In this document: one piece after another, positions 27,624 through 36,266 of the stretch
Layout of the letters: each line of letters begins with the position of its first letter
Position numbering within the stretch: the first letter of the stretch is position 1
Notes under the pieces: model-generated
What the model was told of the DNA's origin: nothing
Databases searched by the model: none
The model's input: only the letters and a program-made list of their open reading frames with translations
Source: Roseobacter ponti
GTDB taxonomy: Bacteria > Pseudomonadota > Alphaproteobacteria > Rhodobacterales > Rhodobacteraceae
Direction of reading: 5' to 3'
Length of the DNA: 64,000 bases
Assembly: GCF_012932215.1 (NCBI RefSeq)
Contig: NZ_CP048788.1
Coordinates: forward strand, 2,852,001 to 2,916,000
Translations under genes and position numbers: made by a program

Positions 27624-28187
27624 TCAGAGTTCCTGATCTTTGCGCAGATCGTCGAGCAGGTCCTGATAAATCCGGTTTGAATCGCCTCCGCCGAAAACAT
27701 CTGCGCCACCCGAATAGGTCTGACCATAAGTCCTCGCGAGATTAATCGTCTGCGCAATTCCGGACAGAAACTGATCACGCTCCAGCGGCGAGAGCGGGTG
27801 GATGAAGACACCCCAGAGTCGCCCCTGCGCCACGGCATACCGCGCATCGAGTGCTGAATCGAAATTGGCCTGCATCAGGCGCATCAGCTCATCCGCACCA
27901 ATCCCGTCGGCGGCGCGGATCGGCACCATCGCCCGCATCCGGTCCGCACGCGCATCCGCAATCACAATGACCGGGATATCCTGAACGGTGAATTCAATCG
28001 TAGGGCCGCGCGCAACGGCGTCCGGATCGATGATGCGGATGATCTCTCCCAGCCGTGGCACCGTCATTGCAGGCTCCGGCACCCCGTTTTCGGGCTTAGC
28101 GCCCTCCGGCGTGGCCGGTGCATCACTCTGAGCAAGAACCAGCGATGCTGTCAGCATCAGAATCAAGCACAGTATCAGTCGGGTCAC
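27624..28187 (-). CDS. Exported protein of unknown function
   Basis: A 187-residue protein with a clear signal peptide (about 1-20, cleavage after VLA) followed by a Pro-rich linker and a mixed alpha/beta domain (PRLGEIIRIIDPDAVARGPT and RMRAMVPIRAADGIGADELM). I do not recognise the family with confidence; the fold pattern faintly recalls YbjN/type III chaperone-like domains. The GTG at 28187 follows AGAGGAGG on the minus strand at good spacing; longer frames upstream have no such site. It converges with the BLUF gene, nine bases apart. Confidence 0.68.
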   Translation of the reverse strand: MTRLILCLILMLTASLVLAQSDAPATPEGAKPENGVPEPAMTVPRLGEIIRIIDPDAVARGPTIEFTVQDIPVIVIADARADRMRAMVPIRAADGIGADELMRLMQANFDSALDARYAVAQGRLWGVFIHPLSPLERDQFLSGIAQTINLARTYGQTYSGGADVFGGGDSNRIYQDLLDDLRKDQEL

Positions 28188-28382
28188 GGCCGGCCTCCTC
28201 TCACGTTCCCGCCGACGGTACTGAGCGGAACGATCAAATACCATGCACCCTTTGGTGATCGTGCTGCAACATCCGATCCGGGCTGGATTGGCCCGAAGGA
28301 AGATGCGAGGGTCACTTCGACGACAGGCATAAGGGACGCTGCTCTGGAACTCACACTGGAATCCGCACTCTCTCCGGGCGGC

Positions 28383-29036
28383 ATGGTCGGACATCTGTCC
28401 TATCTGCTGCTGGTTTTGTCCATGCTTATGCGGTCAATGACGAAGCTCAGGATTCTGGTAATCGCGTCCGCCTTTGCGGCCATCGCCTATGACGTGATCT
28501 GGCTTAAGGACCCGGTGGGCGTGTTCTGGGAGACGCTGCTGGTTGCAGTAAACATAATGCAGATCGCGCGCGAATGGTATGCCGAGCGGCGGGTGCGGCT
28601 GACTGCGGAAGAGGAGCTTTTCGTCTCTGCCCGCCTGCGTGGGGTCTCCAAGCGAAATGCGAAACGCCTGCTGAACCTCGGCACCTGGGAGAACGGCGTG
28701 TCAGGCATGGTGCTCACAACCGAAGGCGAACCGGTCTCTCATGTGGTTTATCTGATCAGCGGCGAGGTCGAGATCCTCGTTTCCGACGTTGTGGTTGCGA
28801 CGTGCGGGGCGGGTAATTTCGTCGGGGAGATGTCAATCGTCGGCAATGCGCCGGCATCCGCGACCGCGACAGTTTCACGGCCGGCACGATTCTGGCGGAT
28901 CGAAACCGGAAAACTACAGGTCCTGCAGGAAACCGACCCTGAGATTGCCGGAGCGCTCGATGTGGGCATTGCCAAAGACCTGCGCAACAAGATCATTTCG
29001 CTCAACACCAGCCGCAGCGGGGAAGGTCTCGCCTGA
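28383..29036 (+). CDS. Popeye-like membrane protein with cyclic-nucleotide-binding fold
   Basis: A 217-residue protein with three hydrophobic segments (about 3-17, 22-40 and 46-62) and a C-terminal cNMP-binding-type beta roll (about 95-195: SHVVYLISGEVEILVSDVV, NFVGEMSIVGNAP). This is the layout of Popeye-domain proteins. The phosphate cassette keeps Gly-Glu (GEMS) but has Ala-Pro-Ala-Ser where CRP-type sites have an Arg-Ser/Thr, so nucleotide binding is not assured. No start codon occurs in the long open frame upstream, so ATG 28383 is the first possible start. Confidence 0.75.
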   Translation: MVGHLSYLLLVLSMLMRSMTKLRILVIASAFAAIAYDVIWLKDPVGVFWETLLVAVNIMQIAREWYAERRVRLTAEEELFVSARLRGVSKRNAKRLLNLGTWENGVSGMVLTTEGEPVSHVVYLISGEVEILVSDVVVATCGAGNFVGEMSIVGNAPASATATVSRPARFWRIETGKLQVLQETDPEIAGALDVGIAKDLRNKIISLNTSRSGEGLA

Positions 29037-29038
29037 CG

Positions 29039-29650
29039 CTATCGCCGCTCTGTCACTACCGCCAGAGCGGCGTCAACGGCGGCATCAATGCTCATATCCG
29101 ATGTGTCTATCGTTACGGCATCTTCTGCAGGAACCAGCGGCGATGCGGTGCGCGAGCTGTCACGCGCATCACGCTCCCGCACATCTGCCAGGACCTGTTC
29201 GGGGCTGATCGCTGAACCGGCTGCGACCAGTTCGGCATGCCGCCGCGCGGCACGCACCGGTGCACTGGCTGTGACAAAAAGCTTCACCTCGGCGTTCGGG
29301 CAGATGACAGTGCCGATGTCGCGCCCGTCGAGAACTGCGCCACCCGCCCGTCGGGCAAAGCTGCGCTGAAAATCAAGAAGCGCGGCGCGTACTTCGGGCA
29401 CCACAGCCACGCGGCTCGCCGCGTCCGCAACCTCCGGACCCCGCAGATCGCCCGCCTCGAGATCAGCCGCTGCCAGTTCCCGCGCCGCAGTCGCCGGGTC
29501 CTGCCCCAGCAGCATTCTAGCCCCGACCGCCCGATAGAGCAGTCCGGTATCAAGATGTGCAAAACCGAAGTGTGCGGCAACCGCTCTGGACACCGTGCCT
29601 TTGCCCGCAGCAGCCGGTCCGTCGATTGCAATGGTATAAGGCCCTTTCAT
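29039..29650 (-). CDS. cmk: (d)CMP kinase
   Basis: A 203-residue nucleoside monophosphate kinase that phosphorylates CMP and dCMP. The P-loop is [15 protein letters not shown] at 9-23; [15 protein letters not shown] holds the CMP-contact residues, and the LID is [10 protein letters not shown]. It follows aroA by eight bases on the same strand, the usual pairing. The plus-strand Popeye-like gene ends 2 bases away. In relatives rpsA follows directly; here it does not. Confidence 0.95.
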   Translation of the reverse strand: MKGPYTIAIDGPAAAGKGTVSRAVAAHFGFAHLDTGLLYRAVGARMLLGQDPATAARELAAADLEAGDLRGPEVADAASRVAVVPEVRAALLDFQRSFARRAGGAVLDGRDIGTVICPNAEVKLFVTASAPVRAARRHAELVAAGSAISPEQVLADVRERDARDSSRTASPLVPAEDAVTIDTSDMSIDAAVDAALAVVTERR

Positions 29651-29658
29651 CCGGGCAC

Positions 29659-31011
29659 TCAGCGGTTGGAGCGCTGGATCTGCGCGCCCAGACCGGACAT
29701 CAGCGGCTCGAACACCGGGAAGGACGTAGCAATCGGCCCGCCATCATCAAGAGAGACAGGCTTCTGCGTCGCCATTCCAAGGATCAGAAAAGACATCGCG
29801 ATGCGGTGATCAAGATGGCTGGCACAGGTAGCGCCACCCGGTACGTTACCGTGACCGGCACCTGTGACCGTCCACCAGTCCGGGCCGTCCTCCACCGTCA
29901 CGCCGTTGGCGCGCAGCCCGGCAGCCATCGCATCAATGCGGTCGCTTTCCTTGACACGCAGTTCCCTGACACCGCGCATCACGGTTTCGCCCTTTGCAAA
30001 GGCCGCAACAACAGACAACACCGGGTATTCGTCGATCATACTGGCTGCACGGGCCGGTGGCACTTCGATGCCCTGCAGATCCGGCGAAAAACGTGCGCGC
30101 AGATCGGCCACCGGCTCACCGCCTTCGGTCCGTTCGTTTTCATAGGTAAGATCAGCGCCCATGTCGCGCAGGGTAGCGAAAAGACCGGCCCGCGTCGGGT
30201 TGAGACCAATGCCCGGCACCAGCACATCCGAGCCCGGTACAATCAGCGCTGCACAGACAGGAAAAGCCGCGGACGACGGGTCGCGGGGCACGTCGATCTG
30301 TTGTGGTTTCAGTTCAGGCTGGCCGGTCAGCGTGATGACCCGGCCTGCCTCTGAATCTGCAACAGTGATTTCAGCGCCAAAGCCTGCCAGCATGCGTTCT
30401 GTGTGATCGCGGGTGGCCTCCGCTTCGATGACCACGGTTTTGCCCGGCGCATTGAGACCTGCCAGAAGGACCGCCGATTTGACCTGGGCCGAGGGCACAG
30501 GCACGGTATAATTCACCGGCACAGGGTCGGCTGCCCCGACCACTGTCATCGGCAGCCGACCGCCTGCCCGCCCATAAGAGCGCGCGCCGAAAAGCGCCAG
30601 AGGATCGGTAACACGGGCCATAGGGCGCCCGTTGAGCGAGGCGTCGCCGGTAAAGGTCACGGTCACCGGAGAGGTCGCCATAGCGCCCATGATCAGTCGG
30701 ACGCCGGTGCCGGAATTGCCGCAGTCGATGACGTTTTCCGGTTCGGCAAAACCGCCCGTGCCGACTCCGTGAACGCTCCAGTTTCCCTCACCGTGATCGG
30801 TGACTTCCGCGCCAAAGGCCCGCATGGCCTTCGCCGTGTCCAGAACGTCCTGCCCTTCGAGCAGACCGGAAATCCGGGTTTCGCCCACCGACAAAGCGCC
30901 AAGGATCAGCGCGCGGTGAGAGATTGATTTGTCGCCGGGCACACGGGCCTCGCCTTTCAGCGGGCCGCAGGGGCGGGAAGTCATCGGGATCGGCACGCCG
31001 TGGCTCGACAT
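29659..31011 (-). CDS. aroA: 3-phosphoshikimate 1-carboxyvinyltransferase (EPSP synthase)
   Basis: A 450-residue enzyme of the shikimate pathway joining shikimate 3-phosphate and phosphoenolpyruvate. [17 protein letters not shown] near residue 24 contacts substrate, and [20 protein letters not shown] the phosphoenolpyruvate side. Overall the sequence resembles the class II (Agrobacterium CP4-like) type ([23 protein letters not shown]). The loop GNSGTGVRL has Gly where CP4 has Ala, a position tied to glyphosate tolerance, so tolerance is not implied. Followed by cmk. Confidence 0.95.
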   Translation of the reverse strand: MSSHGVPIPMTSRPCGPLKGEARVPGDKSISHRALILGALSVGETRISGLLEGQDVLDTAKAMRAFGAEVTDHGEGNWSVHGVGTGGFAEPENVIDCGNSGTGVRLIMGAMATSPVTVTFTGDASLNGRPMARVTDPLALFGARSYGRAGGRLPMTVVGAADPVPVNYTVPVPSAQVKSAVLLAGLNAPGKTVVIEAEATRDHTERMLAGFGAEITVADSEAGRVITLTGQPELKPQQIDVPRDPSSAAFPVCAALIVPGSDVLVPGIGLNPTRAGLFATLRDMGADLTYENERTEGGEPVADLRARFSPDLQGIEVPPARAASMIDEYPVLSVVAAFAKGETVMRGVRELRVKESDRIDAMAAGLRANGVTVEDGPDWWTVTGAGHGNVPGGATCASHLDHRIAMSFLILGMATQKPVSLDDGGPIATSFPVFEPLMSGLGAQIQRSNR

Positions 31012-31091
31012 AGGGTCAGGTCCTGCTTTGCTCAGTTTTGCAGTGGCTTACCTGCTGACCCCGCCATGGTCCAGCCCTGGCATGCGCGGAC

Positions 31092-31796
31092 TCAGTGTCT
31101 TCGGAAAGTCAGATAGTGCGGTGTGCGCTCTTCGCGGATGGCTTTCTGCTCATAGCGCGTGGGGATCCAGTCGTCCCAGGGCTTTTGCCAGTCCGACGGA
31201 CGCTCCGCCAGCCAGTCAAACCCACAGCGCGGCACCTCTTCGAGCGTCTGGCGCACGTAATCCCCAATATCCGTGGCAACACGGAAGATCGCGCCCGGCT
31301 TCATCGCCCGCGCAAGCGGCTCAAGGTGCTCAGCTGTGACGAACCGGCGCCGGTGGTGGCGGGTTTTCGGCCAAGGGTCGGGATAGAGCAGAAACGCCCG
31401 CGCCACCGAAGCCTCGGGCAGCACATCCATCAGATCGCGCGCATCGCCGGGATAGACCGCGACATTGTCCACGCCCGCCCGACGGATTTTACCGAGCAGC
31501 ATCGCCACACCGTTGATATAGGGTTCCGCGCCGATGATACCCCTGTCCGGGTTCTGCTGTGCCTGATGCACCATATGCTCGCCACCGCCAAATCCGATCT
31601 CGAGCCAGAGCGGTCGCCCGGAAAACAGCGCCGCGACATCCAGCGGCCTGCGTTCAGGGTTCTCTTCCCAGCTGACAGCACCAGGCGACAGCCCGGCCAG
31701 ATCCGCATCGAGATACCCCCGCTGGGATTTCTTCAGCGTTTTACCTTTCAGGCGACCATAAAAATTGCGGCGCGGGCGTTGGGGCATATCTGTCAT
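31092..31796 (-). CDS. trmB: tRNA (guanine-N7-)-methyltransferase
   Basis: A 234-residue SAM-dependent enzyme that makes m7G46 in the tRNA variable loop. LEIGFGGGEHMVHQAQ is the SAM-binding motif I, IGAEPYINGVAMLL follows, and LLYPDPWPKTRHHRRRFV is the TrmB-specific catalytic segment. The ATG at 31796 gives the normal length; a frame 27 residues longer exists but overlaps the metK terminator hairpin. It follows metK, an apt neighbour since MetK makes its SAM. Confidence 0.92.
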   Translation of the reverse strand: MTDMPQRPRRNFYGRLKGKTLKKSQRGYLDADLAGLSPGAVSWEENPERRPLDVAALFSGRPLWLEIGFGGGEHMVHQAQQNPDRGIIGAEPYINGVAMLLGKIRRAGVDNVAVYPGDARDLMDVLPEASVARAFLLYPDPWPKTRHHRRRFVTAEHLEPLARAMKPGAIFRVATDIGDYVRQTLEEVPRCGFDWLAERPSDWQKPWDDWIPTRYEQKAIREERTPHYLTFRRH

Positions 31797-31876
31797 GCCC
31801 GCCGTGTAACCAGGCGTCTGAGCGACTGCAACGCCCTCTCCGCCCGGGATGAGTTTGCGGGCACCGCAAACGAACA

Positions 31877-31907
31877 CGCCCGTTTCTGCCGGAGGCAGAA
31901 ACGGGCG
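31877..31907 (-). terminator. Strong hairpin after metK
   Basis: A perfect 14-base stem (CGCCCGTTTCTGCC at 31877-31890 and its complement at 31894-31907) with a three-base loop lies 33 bases after the metK stop on the minus strand, followed by TGTTCGTTTG. It likely ends or attenuates the metK transcript before trmB. Confidence 0.75.
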
Positions 31908-31939
31908 GCATGTCGTGCAGCGTCAGCTGCGCCTTCGGA

Positions 31940-33121
31940 TCAGACGGCCGATTTCAGCGCATCGACCAGATCTGTTTTTTCCCAGCTGAACCCGCCGTCG
32001 TCGTCAGGCGCACGCCCGAAGTGGCCATAGGCCGCCGTGCGCTCGTAAATTGGCCTGTTGAGTTGCAGGTGGTTGCGGATCCCGCGTGGCGTCAGGTCGA
32101 TTATCTGCCTGATCGCTTTCTCAATCGCCGCATCCTGTACGTCGCCGGTTCCAAAGGTATCGCAGTAAATGGACAAAGGTTTCGAGACCCCGATCGCATA
32201 GCTGAGCTGGATGGTGCATTTGTCCGCCAGACCGGCTGCAACGACATTTTTTGCCAGATAGCGTGCGACATAAGCCGCAGAGCGATCAACTTTTGTCGGG
32301 TCTTTGCCGGAAAACGCGCCGCCGCCGTGTGGTGCTGCACCGCCATAGGTGTCCACGATGATCTTACGCCCTGTCAGGCCCGCATCACCGTCCGGGCCAC
32401 CAATCACAAAGGTGCCCGTTGGATTTACCCACCATTCAGTGTCTTCAGTGACCCACCCCTCGGGCAGGACCTCCCGGATATAGGGTTCCACGATGGCGCG
32501 GATGTCAGCGGAGGTCTGCGAGGCATCCGCGTGCTGAGTAGACAGAACAATTGACGATACCCCCACCGGTTTGCCGTTTTCATACCGTACCGAGAGCTGG
32601 CTCTTGGCATCGGGACGCAGCGTCGGCTCGGTGCCGTCTTTTCGCACCTCTGCGAGACGGCGCAGGATCGCATGAGCGTAATGGATGGGCGCCGGCATCA
32701 GTTCGGGTGTCTCGCGCGTGGCAAAACCGAACATAATGCCCTGATCCCCCGCCCCTTCGTCCTTATCAGCTGCTGCATCTACCCCCTGGGCGATGTGTGC
32801 CGACTGCTCATGCAGCAGGTTGGTGATCTGGCATGTGGCGTGGTGAAATTTATCCTGCTCATAACCAATGTCCCGGATGCAGGCGCGCGCGATCTCTTCG
32901 ATCCGCCCCATGTATTCGTTCAGCTTGTTTTTGTCGGACAGTCCGACCTCTCCGCCGATCACAACCCGGTTCGTTGTGGCAAAGGTTTCCGCAGCGACGC
33001 GCGCTTCAGGTTCTTCCCCGAGAAAGGCGTCAAGCACCGCGTCGGAAATCCGGTCACAGACCTTATCGGGGTGACCCTCGGAAACGGATTCCGAAGTAAA
33101 AGTATAATTCTGTCGGGACAT
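31940..33121 (-). CDS. metK: S-adenosylmethionine synthetase
   Basis: A 393-residue enzyme forming SAM from methionine and ATP in the cytoplasm. [19 protein letters not shown] at the N-terminus holds ATP- and metal-binding residues, [19 protein letters not shown] the second signature. The start is ATG 33121 with GGAG at 33131-33128; an in-frame ATG at 33133 lies inside that ribosome binding site and is rejected. The leader carries a SAM/SAH riboswitch that should hide the GGAG when SAM is plentiful, giving product feedback on translation. Confidence 0.97.
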   Translation of the reverse strand: MSRQNYTFTSESVSEGHPDKVCDRISDAVLDAFLGEEPEARVAAETFATTNRVVIGGEVGLSDKNKLNEYMGRIEEIARACIRDIGYEQDKFHHATCQITNLLHEQSAHIAQGVDAAADKDEGAGDQGIMFGFATRETPELMPAPIHYAHAILRRLAEVRKDGTEPTLRPDAKSQLSVRYENGKPVGVSSIVLSTQHADASQTSADIRAIVEPYIREVLPEGWVTEDTEWWVNPTGTFVIGGPDGDAGLTGRKIIVDTYGGAAPHGGGAFSGKDPTKVDRSAAYVARYLAKNVVAAGLADKCTIQLSYAIGVSKPLSIYCDTFGTGDVQDAAIEKAIRQIIDLTPRGIRNHLQLNRPIYERTAAYGHFGRAPDDDGGFSWEKTDLVDALKSAV

Positions 33122-33126
33122 GTATC

Positions 33127-33174
33127 GCTCCATTGAAAAAACCGTGCGCCGTCAGGAAGCCGTTGGAACACGTT
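33127..33174 (-). promoter_or_regulatory. SAM/SAH riboswitch in the metK leader
   Basis: The minus strand reads CGTG (33172-33169), then CAACGGCTTCCTGACG, then CACG (33146-33143), a T-run, and CAATGGAGC ending at 33127. This matches the known Rhodobacterales SAM/SAH element: a short P1 hairpin whose loop GCUUC (33160-33156) pairs with GGAGC (33131-33127) as a pseudoknot, binding SAM or SAH. GGAGC is also the metK ribosome binding site, so ligand binding should block translation. The class and its link to metK are established knowledge; the match is by eye. Confidence 0.88.
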
Positions 33175-33212
33175 CGGCTGTGGTTACGTGGCAGGCACGC
33201 GGGCGTCAAATG

Positions 33213-34769
33213 CTATTTTCTGAATCTCGCGGCGGCGTTACGGTTTTTCAGGTTCCGCAGGATCAGACCTGCGAGTCCCGCACCCAAAACGATAAATACC
33301 GGCAGATTGCCGGTCCGGCTGAAGAGCGTAGGCGCCCCGGGTGCAGGCAGTCGGGCATCAAGCCCCCCGGCGATACCTGTTGCAAGGCTGGCGGTGATGC
33401 GGCCCCGGGGATCAATCATGGCCGAAATGCCGGTGTTGGCCGATCGCATCAGGGGCAGACCCTGTTCGATCGCGCGCATACGGGCCTGTGCCAGATGCTG
33501 CGCTGGACCTGCACCCTGCCCGAACCACGCGTCATTGGTGATCTGCAACAGAAAGTCCGGCCTTTCCGGAGTGCCGAACAGACCACGCGAGAAGACGGCC
33601 TCGTAACAGATAAGTGGCAGCGCCTGGCCCAGCGGCCCGAAATCAAGCAGCCCCGGACCGGGCCCGGCGCTGAAGCCACGTCCGTTTGCTGCCAGCCCGC
33701 TGATCCCCAGCCGGTCGGCAAGGGAACTCAGCGGAATGTATTCACCAAAGGGCACCAGGTGGTGTTTGTCGTAGACCTGACCGGGGGCTCCGTCCTCCTG
33801 CAGCACCACGAGGGAATTATAGAGCCCGGTCGTATCCAGCCTCAACGCGCCCAGAACCACAGGAGCCGTAGTCGTCTGCACGATCTGTTCAAGCGCCGGG
33901 CCCGCGCGGTCAAGGGTCCAGGGAATGGCGGTTTCAGGCCAGATCACCAGAGCGGGCGGGTTGTCAGGATCCGAAGGCGCCTCTGCCGTCAGCTCAAGCT
34001 GGCGCCGGAAAAAGAGCTCTGCGTTGCCGGGCTGCCATTTCAGGTGCTGCGCTGCATTGGGCTGTATTAGCCTGACGGTGTGGTCTGTAAGCGCGGGCGG
34101 TGGTGCGGAAAGCGGCAGATGAAAGAGCAGTGCAGCACAGACCAGCGCGGTAACCTGGGCCGCACGCATGACCGGACGATCGCGAAAAACAGCCGGGAAA
34201 GACAGCAGCCACGCAAGACACATCAGCCATAGCATCGCCCCGTGCGGGCCGGAAAGAGCCAGCGCCTTGCTGGCCGGTCCGTCGATCAGCGACTGCGCGG
34301 GGCTTGCCCAGGGAAAGCCGGTGAATACGTATGCCCGCAGAATTTCCGCGGCCGTCCAGGTCAGGATCAGCGGCCATGTACGCGGTGAAAGCGCGCGGGC
34401 GGCCCAGAAAGCCCCTCCCCAGAACAGCGCAAGCCCGGTGCTCAGAAACAGCAGTGCGAAAGGCGCCATCCAGGCATGTCGTGCCGCATCCACCTGAAAC
34501 GGCTCAACGATCCAGTGCAGAGCCAGAGCAAAATAACCGGTGCCAAAAGCCCAGCCCACAGCACCTGCGTGCCGGGCCGTCTTCTGGCGGCGCAGCATCA
34601 GGAAACCGATCGACAGAAGGAGCAGCATCAGCAGCGTCTGATCCCAGGGTGCCTGCCCCAGCGCCGCACCAGCGCCGGTCAGCGCGGCGATAGCCATGCG
34701 CTGCCAGAGCGGCATGCGGGCATACCAGCGCCAGGGTTTCTGCCGCGACGCCGTTTTGTTTTCCGTCAA
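33213..34769 (-). CDS. lnt: Apolipoprotein N-acyltransferase
   Basis: A 518-residue inner-membrane enzyme adding the third acyl chain to lipoproteins. About seven hydrophobic helices occupy residues 20-215; the periplasmic carbon-nitrogen hydrolase domain covers about 225-485, with the catalytic Glu (ALVIWPETAIPW), Lys (YDKHHLVPFGEYIP) and Cys (LICYEAVFSR). A final helix ends the protein. Its start overlaps the corC stop by four bases. metK follows after the riboswitch leader. Confidence 0.94.
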   Translation of the reverse strand: MTENKTASRQKPWRWYARMPLWQRMAIAALTGAGAALGQAPWDQTLLMLLLLSIGFLMLRRQKTARHAGAVGWAFGTGYFALALHWIVEPFQVDAARHAWMAPFALLFLSTGLALFWGGAFWAARALSPRTWPLILTWTAAEILRAYVFTGFPWASPAQSLIDGPASKALALSGPHGAMLWLMCLAWLLSFPAVFRDRPVMRAAQVTALVCAALLFHLPLSAPPPALTDHTVRLIQPNAAQHLKWQPGNAELFFRRQLELTAEAPSDPDNPPALVIWPETAIPWTLDRAGPALEQIVQTTTAPVVLGALRLDTTGLYNSLVVLQEDGAPGQVYDKHHLVPFGEYIPLSSLADRLGISGLAANGRGFSAGPGPGLLDFGPLGQALPLICYEAVFSRGLFGTPERPDFLLQITNDAWFGQGAGPAQHLAQARMRAIEQGLPLMRSANTGISAMIDPRGRITASLATGIAGGLDARLPAPGAPTLFSRTGNLPVFIVLGAGLAGLILRNLKNRNAAARFRK

Positions 34770-35662
34770 GTAACCGGGGGCGCGGTGCGTACGCGCAACC
34801 GTTTGATGCGCCGCGGATCAGCGTCCAGAACCTCGAATTCGGGGCCGTCCGGGTGCACAACCACTTCACCGCGCGCCGGAACCCGGCCCGACAGCATAAA
34901 GACGAGACCGCCAAGCGTGTCGATCTCTTCTTCATCGACCTCATCATGGTCTGTCAGGGACTGACCTATCTCTGCCTCGAAGGCGTCGAGCGGCGTCTTG
35001 GCAAGCGCGAGGTAGCAGCCCGGCTTTTCCTCGGTCCAGAAAAGTCCTTCGTCCACGTCATGTTCATCTTCGATCTCACCGATTACCTGTTCGATCAGAT
35101 CCTCGATAGTGACCAGTCCGTCGACGCCGCCGTATTCATCGATGACAAGCGCCATGTGGCGGCGTTCAGACTGCATTTTTGTCAGCAGCACACCGATGCT
35201 CATTGAGGGCGGCACGAAAAGCAGCGGCCGGACCATCGCCTGCATGTCGAAATCAGCGCCGCCACCGTTAAACCCGTGGGTCAGCGCGATGTCTTTCAGG
35301 TGCAGCATGCCAACCGGTGTATCCAGCGTGCCGTCATAGACCGGCAGGCGCGTCAGCCCGCTGTCCTTGAACACCTGCACGGCCTCATCAAGGGTCGCGG
35401 TTTCGGGAAGCGCGGTGATATCGGCTTTGGGTACCGAGACGTCCTCGACCCGCATACGGCGCAGATTGATCATGCCGTGGGTCTGGCGCCTGTGTTCGGT
35501 GTCGCCGTCCAGCGGGCCGGCCTCTCCGGTTTCTCCGGGGCTCAGTGCATCGAATACCCGGCTGAAAAAGCCTCCCGGCCTGGAAGGTTCCGCCTCGGTC
35601 GGTGTATTGCTTTCCGGCTGCGCGCTACGCGCCGCCTCAGAAGATCCGTCGTTGTCGCCCAT
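34766..35662 (-). CDS. corC: CorC/HlyC-family CBS-pair protein
   Basis: A 298-residue protein with two CBS domains (about 70-190; VSVPKADITALPETATLDEA and LVIDEYGGVDGLVTIEDLIE) and a C-terminal CorC/HlyC transporter-associated domain (about 205-290). No DUF21 membrane domain is present, so it is the soluble CorC type tied to Mg/Co efflux, and its usual position beside lnt and ybeY supports that. The N-terminal 40 residues are low-complexity and hydrophilic. Hemolysin naming in some databases is historical. Confidence 0.88.
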   Translation of the reverse strand: MGDNDGSSEAARSAQPESNTPTEAEPSRPGGFFSRVFDALSPGETGEAGPLDGDTEHRRQTHGMINLRRMRVEDVSVPKADITALPETATLDEAVQVFKDSGLTRLPVYDGTLDTPVGMLHLKDIALTHGFNGGGADFDMQAMVRPLLFVPPSMSIGVLLTKMQSERRHMALVIDEYGGVDGLVTIEDLIEQVIGEIEDEHDVDEGLFWTEEKPGCYLALAKTPLDAFEAEIGQSLTDHDEVDEEEIDTLGGLVFMLSGRVPARGEVVVHPDGPEFEVLDADPRRIKRLRVRTAPPVT

Positions 35663-35700
35663 CGGGTCCTTTTCCGAATAGTGACGGCGCGATGCCGCCC

Positions 35701-36201
35701 TTATGTCCTGTATGGGTCATCAAGACCCATTTTGCCAAGTATTTCAGTTTCCAGCCGCTGCATCAGCGTGGCATCGGCGTCACGGATGTGGTCATAGCCC
35801 AGAAGATGTAACAGCCCGTGAACGATAAGATGCGTTACATGACCGTCCATGGGAATCCCCTGGTCCGTTGCTTCGCGCCTGCAGGTCTCGAAAGCAATCG
35901 CGATATCTCCCAGTTCGAGCGTGCCGTCAATGCCCGGCACGGGCGGTTGCGGGGTTCGGCCGGGCTCTGCCGCCGCAAGTTCAGCCGCGGGCCAGCTCAG
36001 CACATTGGTGGGCCCTGCTTTGTCACGGAAATCCGTATTCAGGCCGGCGATGCGTGCGTCATTGCAGGCGAGCAGGGAGATTTCGGCAACCGCATCCGCA
36101 AGCCCCAGATGCGCCAGCGTGGTCGCCAGAGCCCTTGTTGCAAGGCGTTCGAATTCGCAGTCCTGCCAGCGAGGGTCTTCGATCAGGATATCCGGTGCCA
36201 T
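35701..36201 (-). CDS. ybeY: Endoribonuclease YbeY
   Basis: A 166-residue zinc metalloenzyme needed for 16S rRNA 3'-end maturation and ribosome quality control. The zinc motif [11 protein letters not shown] is at about 128-138 and [17 protein letters not shown] gives the family core. A Pro-rich insertion ([13 protein letters not shown]) lies before the [10 protein letters not shown] strand. It sits between phoH and corC as in most proteobacteria. Confidence 0.94.
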   Translation of the reverse strand: MAPDILIEDPRWQDCEFERLATRALATTLAHLGLADAVAEISLLACNDARIAGLNTDFRDKAGPTNVLSWPAAELAAAEPGRTPQPPVPGIDGTLELGDIAIAFETCRREATDQGIPMDGHVTHLIVHGLLHLLGYDHIRDADATLMQRLETEILGKMGLDDPYRT

Positions 36202-36210
36202 TCAGGAACC

Positions 36211-36262
36211 CATGGGGGCCAGCCCCCATACCCCCGGGATATTTGCAGCCAGAGAAGATTTC
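36211..36262. repeat. Candidate Roseobacter dispersed intergenic repeat
   Basis: The gap between phoH and ybeY contains ATGGGGG-CCAG-CCCCCAT (36212-36229) followed by ACCCCCGGGATATTTGCAGC and CAGAGAAG. I recall very similar CCCCCGG...ATATTT...GCCAGA elements between genes in many Roseobacter genomes. Only one copy is seen in this window, so the repeat status rests on memory. Confidence 0.45.
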
Positions 36263-36266
36263 GGCG

